64,000 bases of DNA from Sipunculus nudus (GCA_026874595.1 CM049310.1:79415056-79479055), one strand, 5' to 3'. Positions 1 to 13,559 are shown, counted from the first letter of the stretch. Notes: generated by a model not told the origin, from the letters alone. A program made the numbers and translations.

Positions 1-948
1 TTGAAAAGAGTGGCAACCTATACACCAGATCATTCCCTTTGAATTACGAATATTGGGGAAGGTTAATTATAGGGGAGCACACATTTTTGCATCATTCATT
101 TCATGATGTACTTGTACTTTTAATATGAAGATATTATCATTAATGCCCCTTGCTTTTTATAACTGAAATGGCGAAATATGGACACAACGTAAAAATGTCT
201 TTTTAGCATCACTATGCGTGCTTACAGGAGTCATTCGTGACCACTTTCAGTAACCCTCTCTCCTTGTAAAATACATTACATTAAAAAATGCTGTAATGAT
301 TAATTTATTAAATCTAGCTTGATAATATTAAGATATGAGATGTTTCATTAACATTCTAAGCGACATACTGTTATGTTATAATGATCGCGATACGCTGCCG
401 CTATAGCGGAAACAAGACTGTCAGCAGTATGCTTGAGAACACGTTTTCCTAACTTATTTTACGACTTCTTTTTTAACACAATGTTTATTTTATTATATGA
501 ATCATACCTGTTAACATATTTGCACACAACGGAAACACGATATGTCTTACTTTTTAATAGATTAAAATATAATGTATATATTTATATATTAGAAACTTGA
601 AGGACTGGTTTAACAAAATATGGCCACGCCACATGTGCCCTATTTTAAATATGTAATTACATCATTATATAAAAAATTCTAATTCTGTCAGAGATATAAT
701 AAATACGCGGCACAAAACAGTGATCAACTTTAAAAATTAACCTTGTGCAACGAAGAAGTGTCAAAGTTACTTTCATAACTTTCAGCGTAATGTTAGATTG
801 AATTTCCAAAGTAAATATTTTAAGCGTAATTCGAAATAGCAGATTTCACGTCAATATAGATGGTACATAAAATAATCGATTAATAATCGAACATCGGTTT
901 TTTTTATCTTTCAGTCATGGCATATGATTTTACAACCGATTCCTTCCA

Positions 949-1015
<67 letters not shown>

Positions 1016-3580
1016 ATTTACACACTAGTATATTACAAACTTTTTAGGCTGGACAAATAAAATGTTGTCGCACGATATATGTACATGTATCACAAACTAT
1101 AAAGGCCGCAATTACATGATTATATACTTTATTTTGTCAATATCTATTGTTAAAAATATATTATGTTATACAAACTTAAAGGATTGGTCAAATAAAATTT
1201 GTGAACACTATATATATATAACCTTAAATGTACGTACTATTACCAGGGGCGGAATTATGGAGGGTTGGAGGGGGCTTGCAGGGCACCTGATTTTTCGACC
1301 TAGATAATTGAAGAAATTATGTATAATAGAATAGAAAAATAATTCGTGTTAATAAATCATGATGCATTTGAAAATATCATGGATCGCCCCATTGCAGTTT
1401 GAATTTTCAAATTTTCCTACATTACACTGTTTGGTTCTTGTTTGTGAGGCCCATGCTGGATTCCACCATTTTATTATTAATTATTATTATTATTATTATT
1501 ATAAGATGGCATTTTATAAACTTAGCCTGATACTTCATTTGACCTTTACCTATCTGGTGACAGTGATCCACTCCGCAGCCCTATGATACGTTGATCTACG
1601 TGCAGAGCTTGACGAGTTAGGTGCGTCTCTAAAAAAGCAGTGTTCTTGTGAACGGATCAGCGGGATACGACGCGACCAAAACAGTATCTGACCTGGTCTG
1701 GAAAAAAAACATTCTGGAGCCATAGCTTATCCGATTACGGTCGGGGAATGACATACGTTTGTATAATTGGTCGTGTTAAATAATTTAGCAAAATCTTCAT
1801 TTTTTCCCTAAAAATGCTTAAATACGTATGTTTACCGTTTTTTTTTTTTTTTTTTGCGCAGCTGCACATATCTAACAGTTAAGACGAATTCTTGTTGATA
1901 TATATTTTGGGAGCAAAAAAAAAAAAATATATACTAATACAGATACATGATTATCTAAAATATGTACATATTAACCCGGGCATCGAGTATTTGACATATT
2001 TTCGAGGAATTAGTTAATACTGCCCGGTTTTGTCAATGAATTGTGATTAGTTTTTGAGAGATGGCTCACCCTGCCAGCCGTTTTCGTGGAGGTATGCGTA
2101 TGTCTCTAGGGATTTACCTCAGCTGACTGTCAGCCATGCAAGGCAATATCGGGGGACCCAGCCTGCGGGCGTCAATCCTTTAATAGGGCATTCAAATCAA
2201 ATCATTCTATCTCGTGTTTGAAAGCTCTTAGTTAAACAGAGACTAGTCCTGCTAAATCTTCATGGAAATCACATTGTCCTATGTTTGTGGAGCTACGATT
2301 ACAAAAACATTAAAAGTCTGCAATAAATATTTTAAGGTTTTTGTACAAAAATTCAATTAATGTGATTGAATATTTTTACAATATTGAACTTCAAAATCTT
2401 ATTCTTAACATGAATTCCTATTGACATGCAACGTTATATAAAATGATTAACAATGTTCTTGAAAGGGTCACAAACATTTTTTTTTTATTCATGTTTCAAT
2501 AAATTGGTCCATTTTCAGTGTATGTTAATACAAAAGCTTAAATATCTGGTAAAGTGATGCATGGATTACTAAATACTTACTATAAATATTCATCCAGGAT
2601 AACTTTATCCATCAATAATTACACTTCCCAACTTGTTTTTACCCATAAAATAAAATTTCCACCAAACTCTTAACATTTTATTTCTTAATTTACATTTCCT
2701 TATAATAAGGAAATATTATACTTTTATATTTTTGTATGATGATTATATTCCTAAAATTATTTAAAATTGGATTATCACGTATATAACCAAATAATTCGGT
2801 ATTAACTACAGTACTGAATATTATAAACATATTTATCAAATGACTATCTAAGTAAATGGTAGTTTAATCAATGTTGTACTGAATATGAAATCCGTTTTCA
2901 GTTTCCCTTTTTTATTCATACTCAGTATCAGCGAGTTTAATGAGAGTAGGATTTAAGATGCGTGGTGTTGGCATACGTTTTCAGATATTGGTCCATCAGG
3001 CTGGATGGCGAGACTATTTTGATCCTTTAACATCCCAAGAGATTTGTGTTTTCTCGTCTACTTTTCTATTCTATATAAATCTTCTTATATCATTTTGATT
3101 AGGATAAACCAAAAAATAAATGATTAAATGAAACGCCATTAAATTAGATGTTCTAATGCCAGTCTCACAGTTCAGATATAAATAGGATTTTTTTTTATCA
3201 ATAAGCAGTATCACGAAGTGTATCGTGTTGTTTGTTTAATCATGTTTTAATTAACTAATGGATTTAGCTGAATATTTTTATTTGTCCAGAGTGTGTAATT
3301 GTTGAGAGTCGATGCGCCGACCACTTTATTTGGTAGTGAGACAATAGGGGTTCCCGGTACTCTTAGTTATGCCATTGTAATGCCGAGCGCTGTGGCGGAT
3401 AGCGGGATATTGTTCTCAGCCCAATAAGTATTCAGCATGCTCATGAATATAGAAGATACTCTGCAGCAAAAAAGGATCACGGGAATTGTATGAGACTTAT
3501 GAGTATAGATGAGCCTTCAGGAGAAGTAGGGTATTTATAGGATTGCTTAGACAGATAGGTCATTCAGTCTTCGGTGTCCA
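1..3580. other. Non-coding AT-rich stretch
   Basis: No credible gene is visible. The region is AT-rich with homopolymer A/T runs, a TA microsatellite and a short ATT run near 1478-1501. The few open frames are short, low in complexity and lack splice context. The stretch near 1250-1300 is more GC-rich and may be an old repeat fragment, but no boundaries are visible. Confidence 0.5.
952..1010. repeat. TA dinucleotide microsatellite
   Basis: Uninterrupted TA repeat of about 59 bases. It is one of many TA tracts in this window and is self-complementary, so it can form cruciform structure and is prone to length polymorphism. Confidence 0.95.
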
Positions 3581-3589
3581 GAAGGTGCC

Positions 3590-4300
3590 AAGCCACTAGT
3601 CGGTGACCTGTACCGCAAGTCGAGGACCAGTTCCGCCAGCTGGGGTCAAGTACCGCCAGTCGCGGTCCAATGCCGCCATTTGCGACTGAGTGCAGTCAGG
3701 TTGGGTCCACAACCGCCATTTGGGGTCCAGTTCCCCCATCTAGGGTCCAGTGCCGCCATTTGGGATCCATTGACATCAGTCGGGGTCCAGTGCCGCTAGT
3801 AGGGCCCGGTGTTGCCAGTCGGCTTACAATGCTACCAGTCAGGGTTCAGTGTCGCAATTTGGAAACCAGTGCCGCAAGTTCGGTTATAGTGGCAACATTT
3901 TAGGATCAAGTAACATCGGGTAACAAGCCAGGGACCAGTGTTTACCAGTCGGGGACCAGTGTTTGCAAGCCAGGGACCAGTGTTTGCCAGTCTGGGTCCA
4001 GTGTTTGCAAGCCAGGGTCCAGTGTTTTCAAGCCAGGGTCCAGTGTTAGCAAGCCAGGGTCCAGTGTTTGTCAGTCGAGGTCCAGTATTTGCAAGCCAGG
4101 GTCCAGTGTTTGTCAGTCGGGGTCCAGTGTTTGCCAGCCAGGGTCCAGTGTTTTTAAGCCAGGGTCCAGTGTAAGCAAGCCAGGGTCCAGGGTTTTTAAG
4201 CCAGGGTCCAGTGTTTGCCAGTCGGTGTCCAGTACCGCAAAGTGGGGTCCGGTGCCGCGATTCGAGGTCCAGTGCCTCCAAGAAGGGACAAGTATTACCA
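3590..4300. repeat. 21-bp minisatellite with diverged left flank
   Basis: From about 3925 to 4225 the sequence is a tandem array of 21-bp units built round gggtccagtgtttgc followed by aagcca or cagtcg. To the left (3590-3920) and at the right end the same gggtccagtgccgcca-like core recurs in a more diverged form. Because 21 is divisible by 3, both strands are open: the plus strand reads GPVFASQ repeats and the minus strand reads NTGPWLA repeats up to 149 codons. No signal peptide, splice site or non-repetitive coding flank supports a gene. Confidence 0.9.
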
Positions 4301-5642
4301 GTTTAGGGGGTCTAGAAATTGTTAAACCGGACTCTTTTTTTAACTAAAAGTCTTTTTGTGTGCAACTAGTTTATTTCAGGTAAGGCGTAACAGGCTTGGG
4401 ACATATATAGGATGTGGATTTGAATTACGTTATTTCTTTTAATATATTCTTTGTTGCTTAGCCACTTAATGTTTTTTTTGTTGTGTACCTGAGTGTCGAT
4501 ACGGTGAGTGCGTCGTCCAAAACCACACGGGCTCTACTTTACCACGTCAAACCAAAGGCAACCCTGTCCGTCACTTTGTAGGTCAGCCTTTATCCTAGGG
4601 CCGCGGTAAGGGGTCGGCTTAACAAGTGACAAGCAGGGATGAGCAATACTGCAGATTACCTAAAATTAAGAATGTAAACGAAGTGTTTTTCGTCGAACAG
4701 GGCCTCTACTTCATAATGATATTTGTAGGCAAAACAAGGGTGTCAAGAGGGGGACATTGACTGATTGGGACCTACTGATAACTAGAAAATTTGTATCACC
4801 GTTTATTATTCTTTCCCCATTTTTTTGTATTATTAAACTTAAATGGGCATTTGATTTCATGTAATTTCTTAATTTACAGATTTGTAAACAAAATGCTGGT
4901 TATCCATGGTCTATTTTGTTGTTATTATATAATTCAAGAATCACTGCTTTAGTTCTTAAGTTTATAATCCTGATCTTAGTTATGTGGATCTAAGTTTTTC
5001 TGTTGCCTCTGCACACAGTATCTCCAACGGTTTCCCACCCTATTAAAATGCTCCTTGGTCTCCTTGGAGTTTCATAGTTACCACTAACAAAGTCATGGTG
5101 TGTAAGGTAACGAGCAAACAGAATTCACTAACAAAGTAATTAATGTTTGCAAGTTGATAGATTATTAATTTATCTCTCATGCTGCCTTTGTGCATCAGAT
5201 AAGTATATCATTTGCAAAAAACTATGTTTACCTGTTAACAGAAAAGATCATTGGTAGGTATATTTATGGAACCTCTGGAACTACAAAAACATAATCAGAC
5301 GTTCCCCGTCAGCAAAATAAAACAGCTGAAGGCCAAAGGTACAGGGTCATTGGGGAAAGAGACATCTTAATTTTTAGTTTGAACTATATCCGGTAGGTTT
5401 CGAGTTTGTATATTTATACCTTGTATAAATGACTGTTATGAATGAATCATGAATGCAGATATAACAAATATACTAACACATATATAGTGTAGGTAAACAC
5501 TTAGTGATACCTTTTTGATTGACTAATCAATTATCACATATTATTAAAAATAAAGATCTTTGTTTCTTACAGCAATATTGTAGTGTGATTAATTGAGTAA
5601 GATAAGAGAGTGTGATCTTCGACTGCAATCTAACACGGCTAA

Positions 5643-5680
<38 letters not shown>

Positions 5681-5681
5681 C

Positions 5682-5712
<31 letters not shown>

Positions 5713-5889
5713 TAATGAAATGTAACAATGTTTGCAAATCCATATCAAAGCTTTATGCTCTATAGCCTTAATATGAGCGTTTGATGAAATACTTTAAATA
5801 ATGCATTGAGAGAACTACACAGAGCAATAATTACAACATGTTACAATTTACCCTAATTTGATGTAGTAAAAAATCAGGTATGAACCTGC
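4300..5889. other. Non-coding stretch with TA and TAA microsatellites
   Basis: No gene is seen. A TA tract (5645-5676) is followed directly by a TAA/ATA trinucleotide run (about 5682-5711). The 73-codon minus-strand frame across them is a microsatellite artefact. Confidence 0.5.
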
Positions 5890-6279
5890 TTCAGGTTCAG
5901 GGGCGTCAATATAGTGATCTTGGAGTATATACCCCCCATTATTAAGCAAGGGGATGGTCAATTTAATAACCCCCTTATATTCAGAGAATAATATTTCTCA
6001 ACTTGAAATGGAATTAATTACATTTAGAATTAAAGACGCTGGTTCTGTTTTTGAGTTCACTATGAAATATTAAATTTCTAAATCCAGCTTAAAATAAATA
6101 AAAGGTATATATAATTTTATACACACACACATACACACACATATATATATATATATTTATATATATGTATACATATACATGAGTGTGTGTTTATAAAAAA
6201 TGTCCCAACTTTGATCACCCTTTCACCCAACGAGTAATTCCCCCGCCCCTGAAGATAAATTGACGCCACTGTTCAGCTT
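5890..6279. mobile_element. hAT-type MITE with 8-bp target-site duplication
   Basis: A 374-bp element (5898-6271) is bounded by imperfect inverted repeats: CAGGGGCGTCAAT on the left and the complement of CAGTGGCGTCAAT on the right, 12 of 13 matching. It is flanked by near-identical 8-bp direct repeats, ttcaggtt (5890-5897) and ttcagctt (6272-6279), 7 of 8 matching. An 8-bp duplication with CAG-starting termini is typical of hAT transposons. The interior has no transposase frame and holds CA and TA microsatellites (about 6120-6175), so it is non-autonomous. Confidence 0.75.
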
Positions 6280-7335
6280 CCTCCGCCATCGAAGTTCTCT
6301 GTGTATCTTAGTTTTCTGAATCTTTTTTATATGCCCACTTAAGAAGATGAGTAGTACACTGGTTTGAGTTTTATCTGCCCCTCCAGTCAACATTCTGGCT
6401 TATAGGATTATTCCAATTTGACTGGAGATATTTATATGAAGATATTTAGACATGGTGGATTTAAAATAGTCGCGATAAATTGATTATGTGACATCCAATT
6501 AGGATTTGATGAGCTTCGCTAATTATGCATATAGCTCTGTAACGACTGTAGATATATTAACGAAAAAAATTTACGGATTCATTTAGGACAATCCCCAGAA
6601 ATATTATGGGATTTTTTTACAGAGGTGATTTATTTTTTATTTTAAAGATATTTTAAATTCCAGATACATTTTCATAAATCAGAAAAGTCATCCAATAATA
6701 TCAGAGGATACCCTAAGAGAAAATCACCCACCTGAGTGAACGTTTGCCCCTAGTTTGAGCCGCCTTCGTTCAGGGAACCGTTTCCCATTCGGATGTGAAT
6801 ATAAGTCAATGTATATGTATGTTTCAGCTCATGCATTGAAGCGTATCTAGAGCTTGTCATTTGTTTATATTGTTTTTGAATGGAGACATCAAAATGAAAA
6901 TCTTGATCTTCAAAGGTAAAAACCAAGGGCCACGTTTGCTGAAAATCTGCACTGCAGGAGTACGGACGGAAGTCTACACTTCCTATTAACCTCCTCCCCA
7001 TAAAATTATGACCCACGCTTAAGGTAGCAGAACTGGTTCCCCTGTAACGCTTAAGGTATAGCAGATGGGGTTCCCCAGTATGAACTGACTTTATGTTACT
7101 TTCAGTGTTTCCTTTGTAATTTTCTGAAAGCTAATACGATTATCAACATTTTGGTAAATAGAAACTTTTTTTAATGGGATATGTTTGAATATCTGGCGTT
7201 ATAAAGCTGGCTTTATGTACATTAAACTCACTTTACATGACGAGTGGTTGTCTATAAAGTAGGAGTAAAGCAGAACAAAGAACAAGAATTTATATCAGCC
7301 ATTGATTAAATAGTGCATTCACCATCTTCCCTTGA
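6280..7335. other. Non-coding stretch
   Basis: No gene is recognised. An 88-codon minus-strand frame (6750-7016) matches no family I recognise and shows no exon structure. Confidence 0.4.
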
Positions 7336-7725
7336 ACGTACGTTTATTAATGTATGGGTACCTCTATTAATTTATTTATAGGTACCTCTGTTTATTTATT
7401 TATAGGTACCTCTATTTATTAATGAATACGTACCTCTATTTTTAATGTACGGTACCTCTATTTATTAATGCATAGGTGCCTCTATTTATTAACGTATATG
7501 TACCTCTATTTATTTATGTATAGGCACCTGTATTTATTAATGTATAGGTACCTCTATTTATTAATGTATAGGTACCTGTATTTATTAATGTATAGAAACC
7601 TCTATCTATTTATTTATAGGTACCTCTATTTATTTATTTATAGGTACCTCTATTTATTTATTTGTAGGTACCACTATTAAGTTATGTATAGGTACCGCTA
7701 TTTATTTATATATAAATACCTCAAT
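7335..7725. repeat. 24-bp minisatellite
   Basis: Tandem 24-bp units with core ggtacctctatttatt followed by aatgtata or tatttata; roughly sixteen units with point differences. Each unit carries a GGTACC palindrome. The period is divisible by 3, which creates a spurious Tyr/Leu-rich plus-strand frame (7468-7680). Confidence 0.9.
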
Positions 7726-10405
7726 TTTTGCTACCGGCTCATTTAATCTCATCAGATTGTTGTGCATTCTTTTCTGTTGAACAGTAAATACAATGTATGA
7801 AAGAGACTCATGGTATTCTCTGTACTTTTCAATTATACACACTGAAATTATTGGTGAAAAGGAGAAATAAGTTATAATGTAATCCATTTACATTTAAAAA
7901 GAAATCAACAGAGTCAACTAGACTTTTAATCTCGGTATTTGCAGACTCGGGCACAGAAGGGGGTTATTTAAAGGAGGTAGACTATAATTTTTTATTTGTT
8001 TTCCTGTAACTGGTAGGTGAAATGAAATGGCTGTCATATGGGAGAACGTTTGTTGCAATTTTATCTTCCACAATAGCTGCTATGTGGCGCCATCTGCTGT
8101 CTATATTTATAATAAGCATATCAAGATGCTCCAATATTGAATACCTTCATAATTTAAGGATACGTATAGCACCAACACAAAGTCAATGCCAGGTGGATGT
8201 AGACTCACGTATGATAACCCTTGCTTTGAGATTTCACGCGAAATACCGCTTATTCTCTAAAAATAAGGATATATGGCATTGACCAGCCTAAGTCTTGAAG
8301 TCATGCCCTCATTCCGTTCACGCTGGGCACGATAAATTTCTTCCACCATATCTGAGATTTGCCAAACTGAGAACTTCAAGAATGTTACCTAATGCAGGAA
8401 ACAAGACCTCTGTTCACATAAACAATGAGTTGTAAGCATTTTGTGTGAAATCTCGAGTTTTCCTGACAAGAACCGTGTACATTTTTATAACATTTGTAAC
8501 TGTGCCACTGCAAGTTTTCCCTTGCTACCTCAGCCGTAAAATACATCCGATATACAATCACCTGGCCAAATCATGTTTGTATACGTTTAGCAACGAGCGG
8601 CGCATAAGTTTATGATTTTATGATGGTGAAACTGATAAAATCCTATTAAATACATGAAACTAGACATTTCAATCATTAAATGTGACCATGACACATGGTA
8701 AATCCCCATATCGTCTTTAATTGAGATTAAAAAAAGTGACCATAGCAACCATAGGAAACCAATGGGCCCTATTTTCAGGTGTTAACAGATATTGTTTATG
8801 GTGACATACGAAATATTATTGTCATACTTCTATAAGAGAAACGCCTCCTAGTAGCCATACAGGCAAAGATAACCAGAACATGAATGACGCAGTGCTCATC
8901 CGGAACCCCCGCTATATAAACTTATGCAAAAATGTATGTTAACGACACTCTATCACAGAAAGTTGGCTTATATCAGGTTGATGCATCTGCAGGTTCAAAA
9001 CTTCAGTTGACAGTTTGCATAAATCTGCATCACTGATGAAATTCATCATACTGAATTAAGACTTTAAAGAACCCAAATATCCCTATAAGCTAAAACTAAA
9101 GGATCAAAATCAGTGGAGGGAGAAAGAGTGTTGTTTTTTTTATTTGAAAAAAGTGTGCATAAAACTGCATAATTCACGAATTTCAAAATTCGGTGTGACA
9201 TGTTCAAAGACCACATAAAGTTTATCAGTTTAAAGAAACAGCATATGGAAGCGGTCAAGGAATACAACTATGGACTTCTGATTTTGTATGAAATATATTA
9301 GTCTGCATAATAAAAATATTTGGAATCTCTATTTAGAGGTTTCTTAGCACACGCTCAGTCCTGTTAGATAAAGCAAAAATTAAAATCGGTTTAGAAATAA
9401 AGAAGAAGTATTTTGATAAATGTGGATGGATGCCGGACGGACAGACGAACGTTGCATCGCCATGGCATTACCTCATCTATCATACGGTCGGTAGAGCTTA
9501 CATTGTTCAGTTCAGACCAATGCACGAAATAATAACACATTTTTCGAAGACTTGGGCTTCAGGCATTTTGGGCGTAAGAAATCAGAGGAAAACAAACATG
9601 ATGATTAACCAATAGTCTCCAGCCTTTAGCAAACAAACTGGGATGAAAACACAGCCTCCTCACTGGAGAAACGCAGTGATAAATGCCGCCTCTGTTTGGG
9701 GGCCGATAACGCTGTCACTGGACAAACTATGCTTGCACACACGAATCCGGACTTTGCTCGGTAAACAAGAAGAACTCACTTGGCCCAAAAAAACTGGCCA
9801 TAATAAGATTGGAGACCTGGTAAGGTCAATGCGAGTACTATATGGGTTGTTAGCATACGTAGTGATTGCGCCTGCTGATACTGTCAAGGGATCCAGTTAA
9901 TGGTAAATAAATATGTATATATAGGTCATGAACTATAAAATGATGGTTGAAACCAGAAAGCGATATAAACACTACAATGGTATACATGTATACAAACAAA
10001 TTTATTGTGATTATGTTTCAAATCATCTACATTTTTTATTGTAAGATAAATAAGATTAATAAGTACTTATTAGTAGTAAAACTGATGTGAAGGAAGTTCT
10101 ACAGGCATGCCTACAAATTATACCCTTACGTTGTGTGCTTCTGTGTTTTATTTAGTTAAAATTTTACATTAACATTTCTCGAGCCAGCAATTGCCATACA
10201 GATCCGCACTACTCATTCCTTTTACAAACAGAACAGGTGTCAAACTTTACATGCATATGCTCCTGTTATATATCTATTAATTTGTCTTATTGCTGCAAAG
10301 ATTTCTCGTAAAGGCTTTCTGCTTCTTCCGTTATTCCATCTGTAAATTAATGTATGGAAATGAAACAAATTATCAATACTGTAAAAACTAAAGAAAGAAA
10401 AGAAA
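7726..10405. other. Non-coding stretch, nothing recognised
   Basis: Several short open frames (8022-8282 plus, 9643-9900 plus with 9660-9887 minus antiparallel) match nothing I recognise and lack splice or signal-peptide context. I see no defined repeat here. Confidence 0.4.
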
Positions 10406-10605
10406 AGAACAGTAATATCCGTCAGGTTATTCCTACCCAAGCTCTCCGGTGATATGTATACTCCAATTAGTGATGCAAATCTCGTGAATTCTACCACTAT
10501 GTAAAAACGATGACTCGCCTTCACCAGTATAAAAATCAAAATACTTGGACGGAGACTTTGTATTTTGCCATACCAATTCTTCCGTCATCTTTACGTTGGA
10601 AATAC
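10406..10605 (-). pseudogene. Relic of class II first Ig domain exon
   Basis: Read on the minus strand, a good acceptor (tgcctgcag) precedes a phase-1 frame starting at 10605. The frame contains SNVKMTEELVWQNT, then KYFDFYTGEGE and TNWSIHI, and after two in-frame stops PDGYYCS. This follows the order of the first Ig domain of genes B and E: SN(I/V), a polar hairpin, an F-x-F/L-F strand, the W-G-H-V-type E strand and the D-G-Y-x-C F strand. The N-terminal B strand with its cysteine is missing and the stops TAG and TAA interrupt the E-F loop. It is therefore a decayed copy; no TM or tail exon was found nearby. Confidence 0.6.
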
Positions 10606-12895
10606 CTGCAGGCATATAAAATGTGACAAAATGTTTGCTTTTAAGTTTGTAGGGTATATGGGTTTGGCTTTGGTTTCTCTATGGAATAGAACAATCGGCA
10701 CATTGATTACCAGTTAAAGCAAAAGCATTACTAATAATCGTTATGCTATGACGAATTACTTCTTTATATCAATATCACATTTCATCGAGAAACAATATTA
10801 GCACTTGGGAGAAAAGTTTGATAATAACCTTAAAACAGAGAAGTTACCCAGCATTATCAGAATCAAGATGGCTGTGCATCCACATATGAACATTATGGTA
10901 AACATAAAACCGATGAAGACAATCCATGGGTTCCGACGATGGTTTCCTTCTGAAATATATGTTTATATGGGAAATGAAAGCATGTTGAAATATTTCTCGT
11001 TACACAATGTTTACATTGTGATATGTGTTTTGGGGTATATGTGTTTTGCTGATGTGTGTTTTCGCGACATGTTCATTGGACCAACAAGGAAAGCTAACTA
11101 ATGAAATACAAGTAAAATACAATGACCCAATGGTTTGACGTTCAAGTGGAGTAGCTCACACTTAAGAGAAGGACATGGGAAGATGAACCTTGGATTACCC
11201 TTGAATCAACCAAAGCACTTTTAGTATTAATTATTAAGATCGCTGCAACATACGCAAATAAACCGGAATAAAAACTTTACAGTGTTCGCCTTAAACGGGC
11301 CCGACATAATTTGACGATGTAACTCACAATTTTATGAATATAACACACAGTGGTGTAAAGCTAAAGCATGGAACTTTTGTTCTTTATCATGATTTGTATT
11401 TTTAGAGTATTTGTGGCTTAATATCTGGGTCCACATTTGAAGAGTCTGTTGATTTTTACTACTGTGAAAGTTTTAAATCATGCTCTAAGGCTTGCCTGAT
11501 ACATTCTCTATGCTAAATAAACATTAAAAGCTGATCGAATGCTGATTTATCCTGTACTATGACACTTGACATAACTCAATGAAAATAAGTGTTTGTTATA
11601 TTGCTCTTGTATATTCTTAAACATATCATGATAGCCATGAGATGTTAAATAAAAGTATAGCCTGTAATGTAACTAAAAGTTGGAGGCGCATGTATAAAAA
11701 CAGTGTCACATATTTAATGTTTGAATTTAAATCGTTATTACATCATTTCAGAATAATAGTATATTTTTAAAGAGACTCTTCAATTGGTTGACCATGAACA
11801 TATATGAATGACGTTAACAATCTATTTATAACATAATTTATTAACATTCGTTTCACACAGGAATCCATGGGCTAAGATAAAGACGGATTCATTTGTATTG
11901 TATAATAGTTTTGTTGCTGAATGTATAACTATTCATAATTTCATTATTCTCGATTTTTCATAACTACCGATAATATTCGTGAAAGTTTGCCAAATGAAGT
12001 CTGTTTATTGAATTAATTATTCCTTTTACTTATGGACCATAGTTGCACGTCATAAACAAACTAGTTTAAGTAAAATGTGACTTACCTATACATTTGGGGG
12101 TAGTCACTGGTGTCGTCACATTTATGTCATAATAAAATGATAAGTTCTTGGAATCACTTGTGCTAACCGTCATAGCATGAATTGGCTCTATAGAATGTTC
12201 GTCCTGGGATAAGACCTTTTATGTTGGTTGGAAAAAAAAAAAAAAAAAAACACTGCAGCAAACAAGAACTATTTTAAACGATTTTTCATGGGAAAAATTT
12301 AGTTGCATAAGGCACCTCATATGATGCATACTGTATGGGAGAGGAGACCTGTTATATGTCTCAGTTGAGATGTGCGGTGTGTGTATGTGTGTGAGAGAGA
12401 GAGATGGGTAGGGAGGCGGGTGTTGACAACTACAAATAAATGCTATCTTTCGATACATGCGGATTTTAGTCTGTGGGGACCCAACATTTGGAAAGAGCCT
12501 TTCCATATATGTTTGTCCCCTCATGCGGATGACCCATTTACTGGGGTAAACACATGCACTCATAGTCATATCAGGCTTGAAGAGGATTAATGCCGTATCC
12601 CACCATCTAGGCTTGAATAATGTACTTATGCCACACTTAACCTATAGTTGGTTTCCCTGGCGTATCTTGATGAAGACAGATTCTACATTCTTATGCAGTT
12701 TTTTAAGCTCCATCAGCTCTTTTTTTCTCGAACAAAAACATATAGTTCTATATATTTGCAGCTGATATTCCACATGTGACATCCGCCTGTACGGAAAAAC
12801 CAACATTGCTACAGGCCCACAGATATAAACATGCAAAAACAAAGGCTTGATTTGACGATGAATATATAAACTTTTAAATAAATTCAATAACAAAC
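10606..12895. other. Non-coding stretch
   Basis: No gene is seen. A poly-A run lies near 12234-12250 and a GT/GA-rich tract near 12375-12420. The 116-codon minus frame (12219-12569) is low-complexity at its end and is not supported. Confidence 0.4.
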
Positions 12896-13232
12896 CTCTC
12901 AGATGCAAATTTGCTTGCTGTGGATGAGACATAGCCCAGCCTTCAAGCTCACACATGTACCATCCAGAATTTTCTGCCACAGGACTTTTTTTAGAATAAG
13001 GATGAACACAATAGGTCTGTGTGCCAGGTAGCCGACGGAATCACTGCCCATTCTTGTCTATTGTCCCCAGTGTTGAAGTTATAAGTATAGAATTGTTTTT
13101 CGGGTTTAGCCGTGTCACCAACATGACATCGGACTCAGTACAAGAGCATTTTCTGGTAGTATATACCACCGTTATTCAACGTTGGACGGTTCAAGAATGA
13201 CGGCATCATGTCCCAGAAGTATCTGACCGGTC
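12896..13232 (-). pseudogene. Broken class I Ig exon (relic F)
   Basis: The minus strand shows an acceptor (cattttatag) before 13232 and a donor after AGAG at 12896, exactly where genes A and C place their Ig exon borders. Between them lie pieces matching gene C in order but in different frames: VRYFW, GHDAVILEPSNVE, a stop, RWYILPE, VRCHVGDTAKPEKQFYTYNF, then ENSGWYMCELEG and ANLHLR. The exon is 337 nt against 354 and 357 nt in A and C, so the phase is lost; it needs at least three frame changes and carries an internal TAA. The Trp-for-Cys B strand (RWYI), VRC strand C and GWYMC strand F of the class are still visible. Confidence 0.8.
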
Positions 13233-13559
13233 CTATAAAATGATGACATTATTAATAATCTCTGTTTGAACGAATATAGATATATCACATGTATTCAATA
13301 ACATATACATTTTTTGTTCATGAGCAGGATTCATTATGGCAAATTCTGAATGAAAACGTTTTCCGTTTGTTTCAATAATATTAGCATCTCCAAAAACGCT
13401 TCTTCTCGGTTTAAAATTGTTTTCTCAAATTTCGTATAATTAGCTGCCTTGAAGGTAAATAAAGAATGAAACCTTTGACTAAAGAGACAAGCTTTATAAT
13501 AATTTCATTATTCGAAAGCTTCTTTTCAAGAGGGCAAGTCAGATGCCTTGAGTGTACAT

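Noticed and set aside
3832-4281. 149-codon minus-strand frame of NTGPWLA repeats
   Set aside because: Product of the 21-bp minisatellite; the opposite strand is equally open.
7468-7680. Tyr/Leu-rich plus frame
   Set aside because: Product of the 24-bp minisatellite.
3590-7725. CRISPR-like arrays
   Set aside because: Units are contiguous tandem repeats without unique spacers, and the DNA is eukaryotic.
9643-9900. 85-codon plus frame with a 75-codon frame antiparallel
   Set aside because: No recognisable family; both strands open by chance in a slightly GC-richer patch.
12642-12980. ATG-started 112-codon frame over relic F
   Set aside because: Only its first 28 codons or so are Ig sequence; the Met is internal to the exon and the rest is intron.
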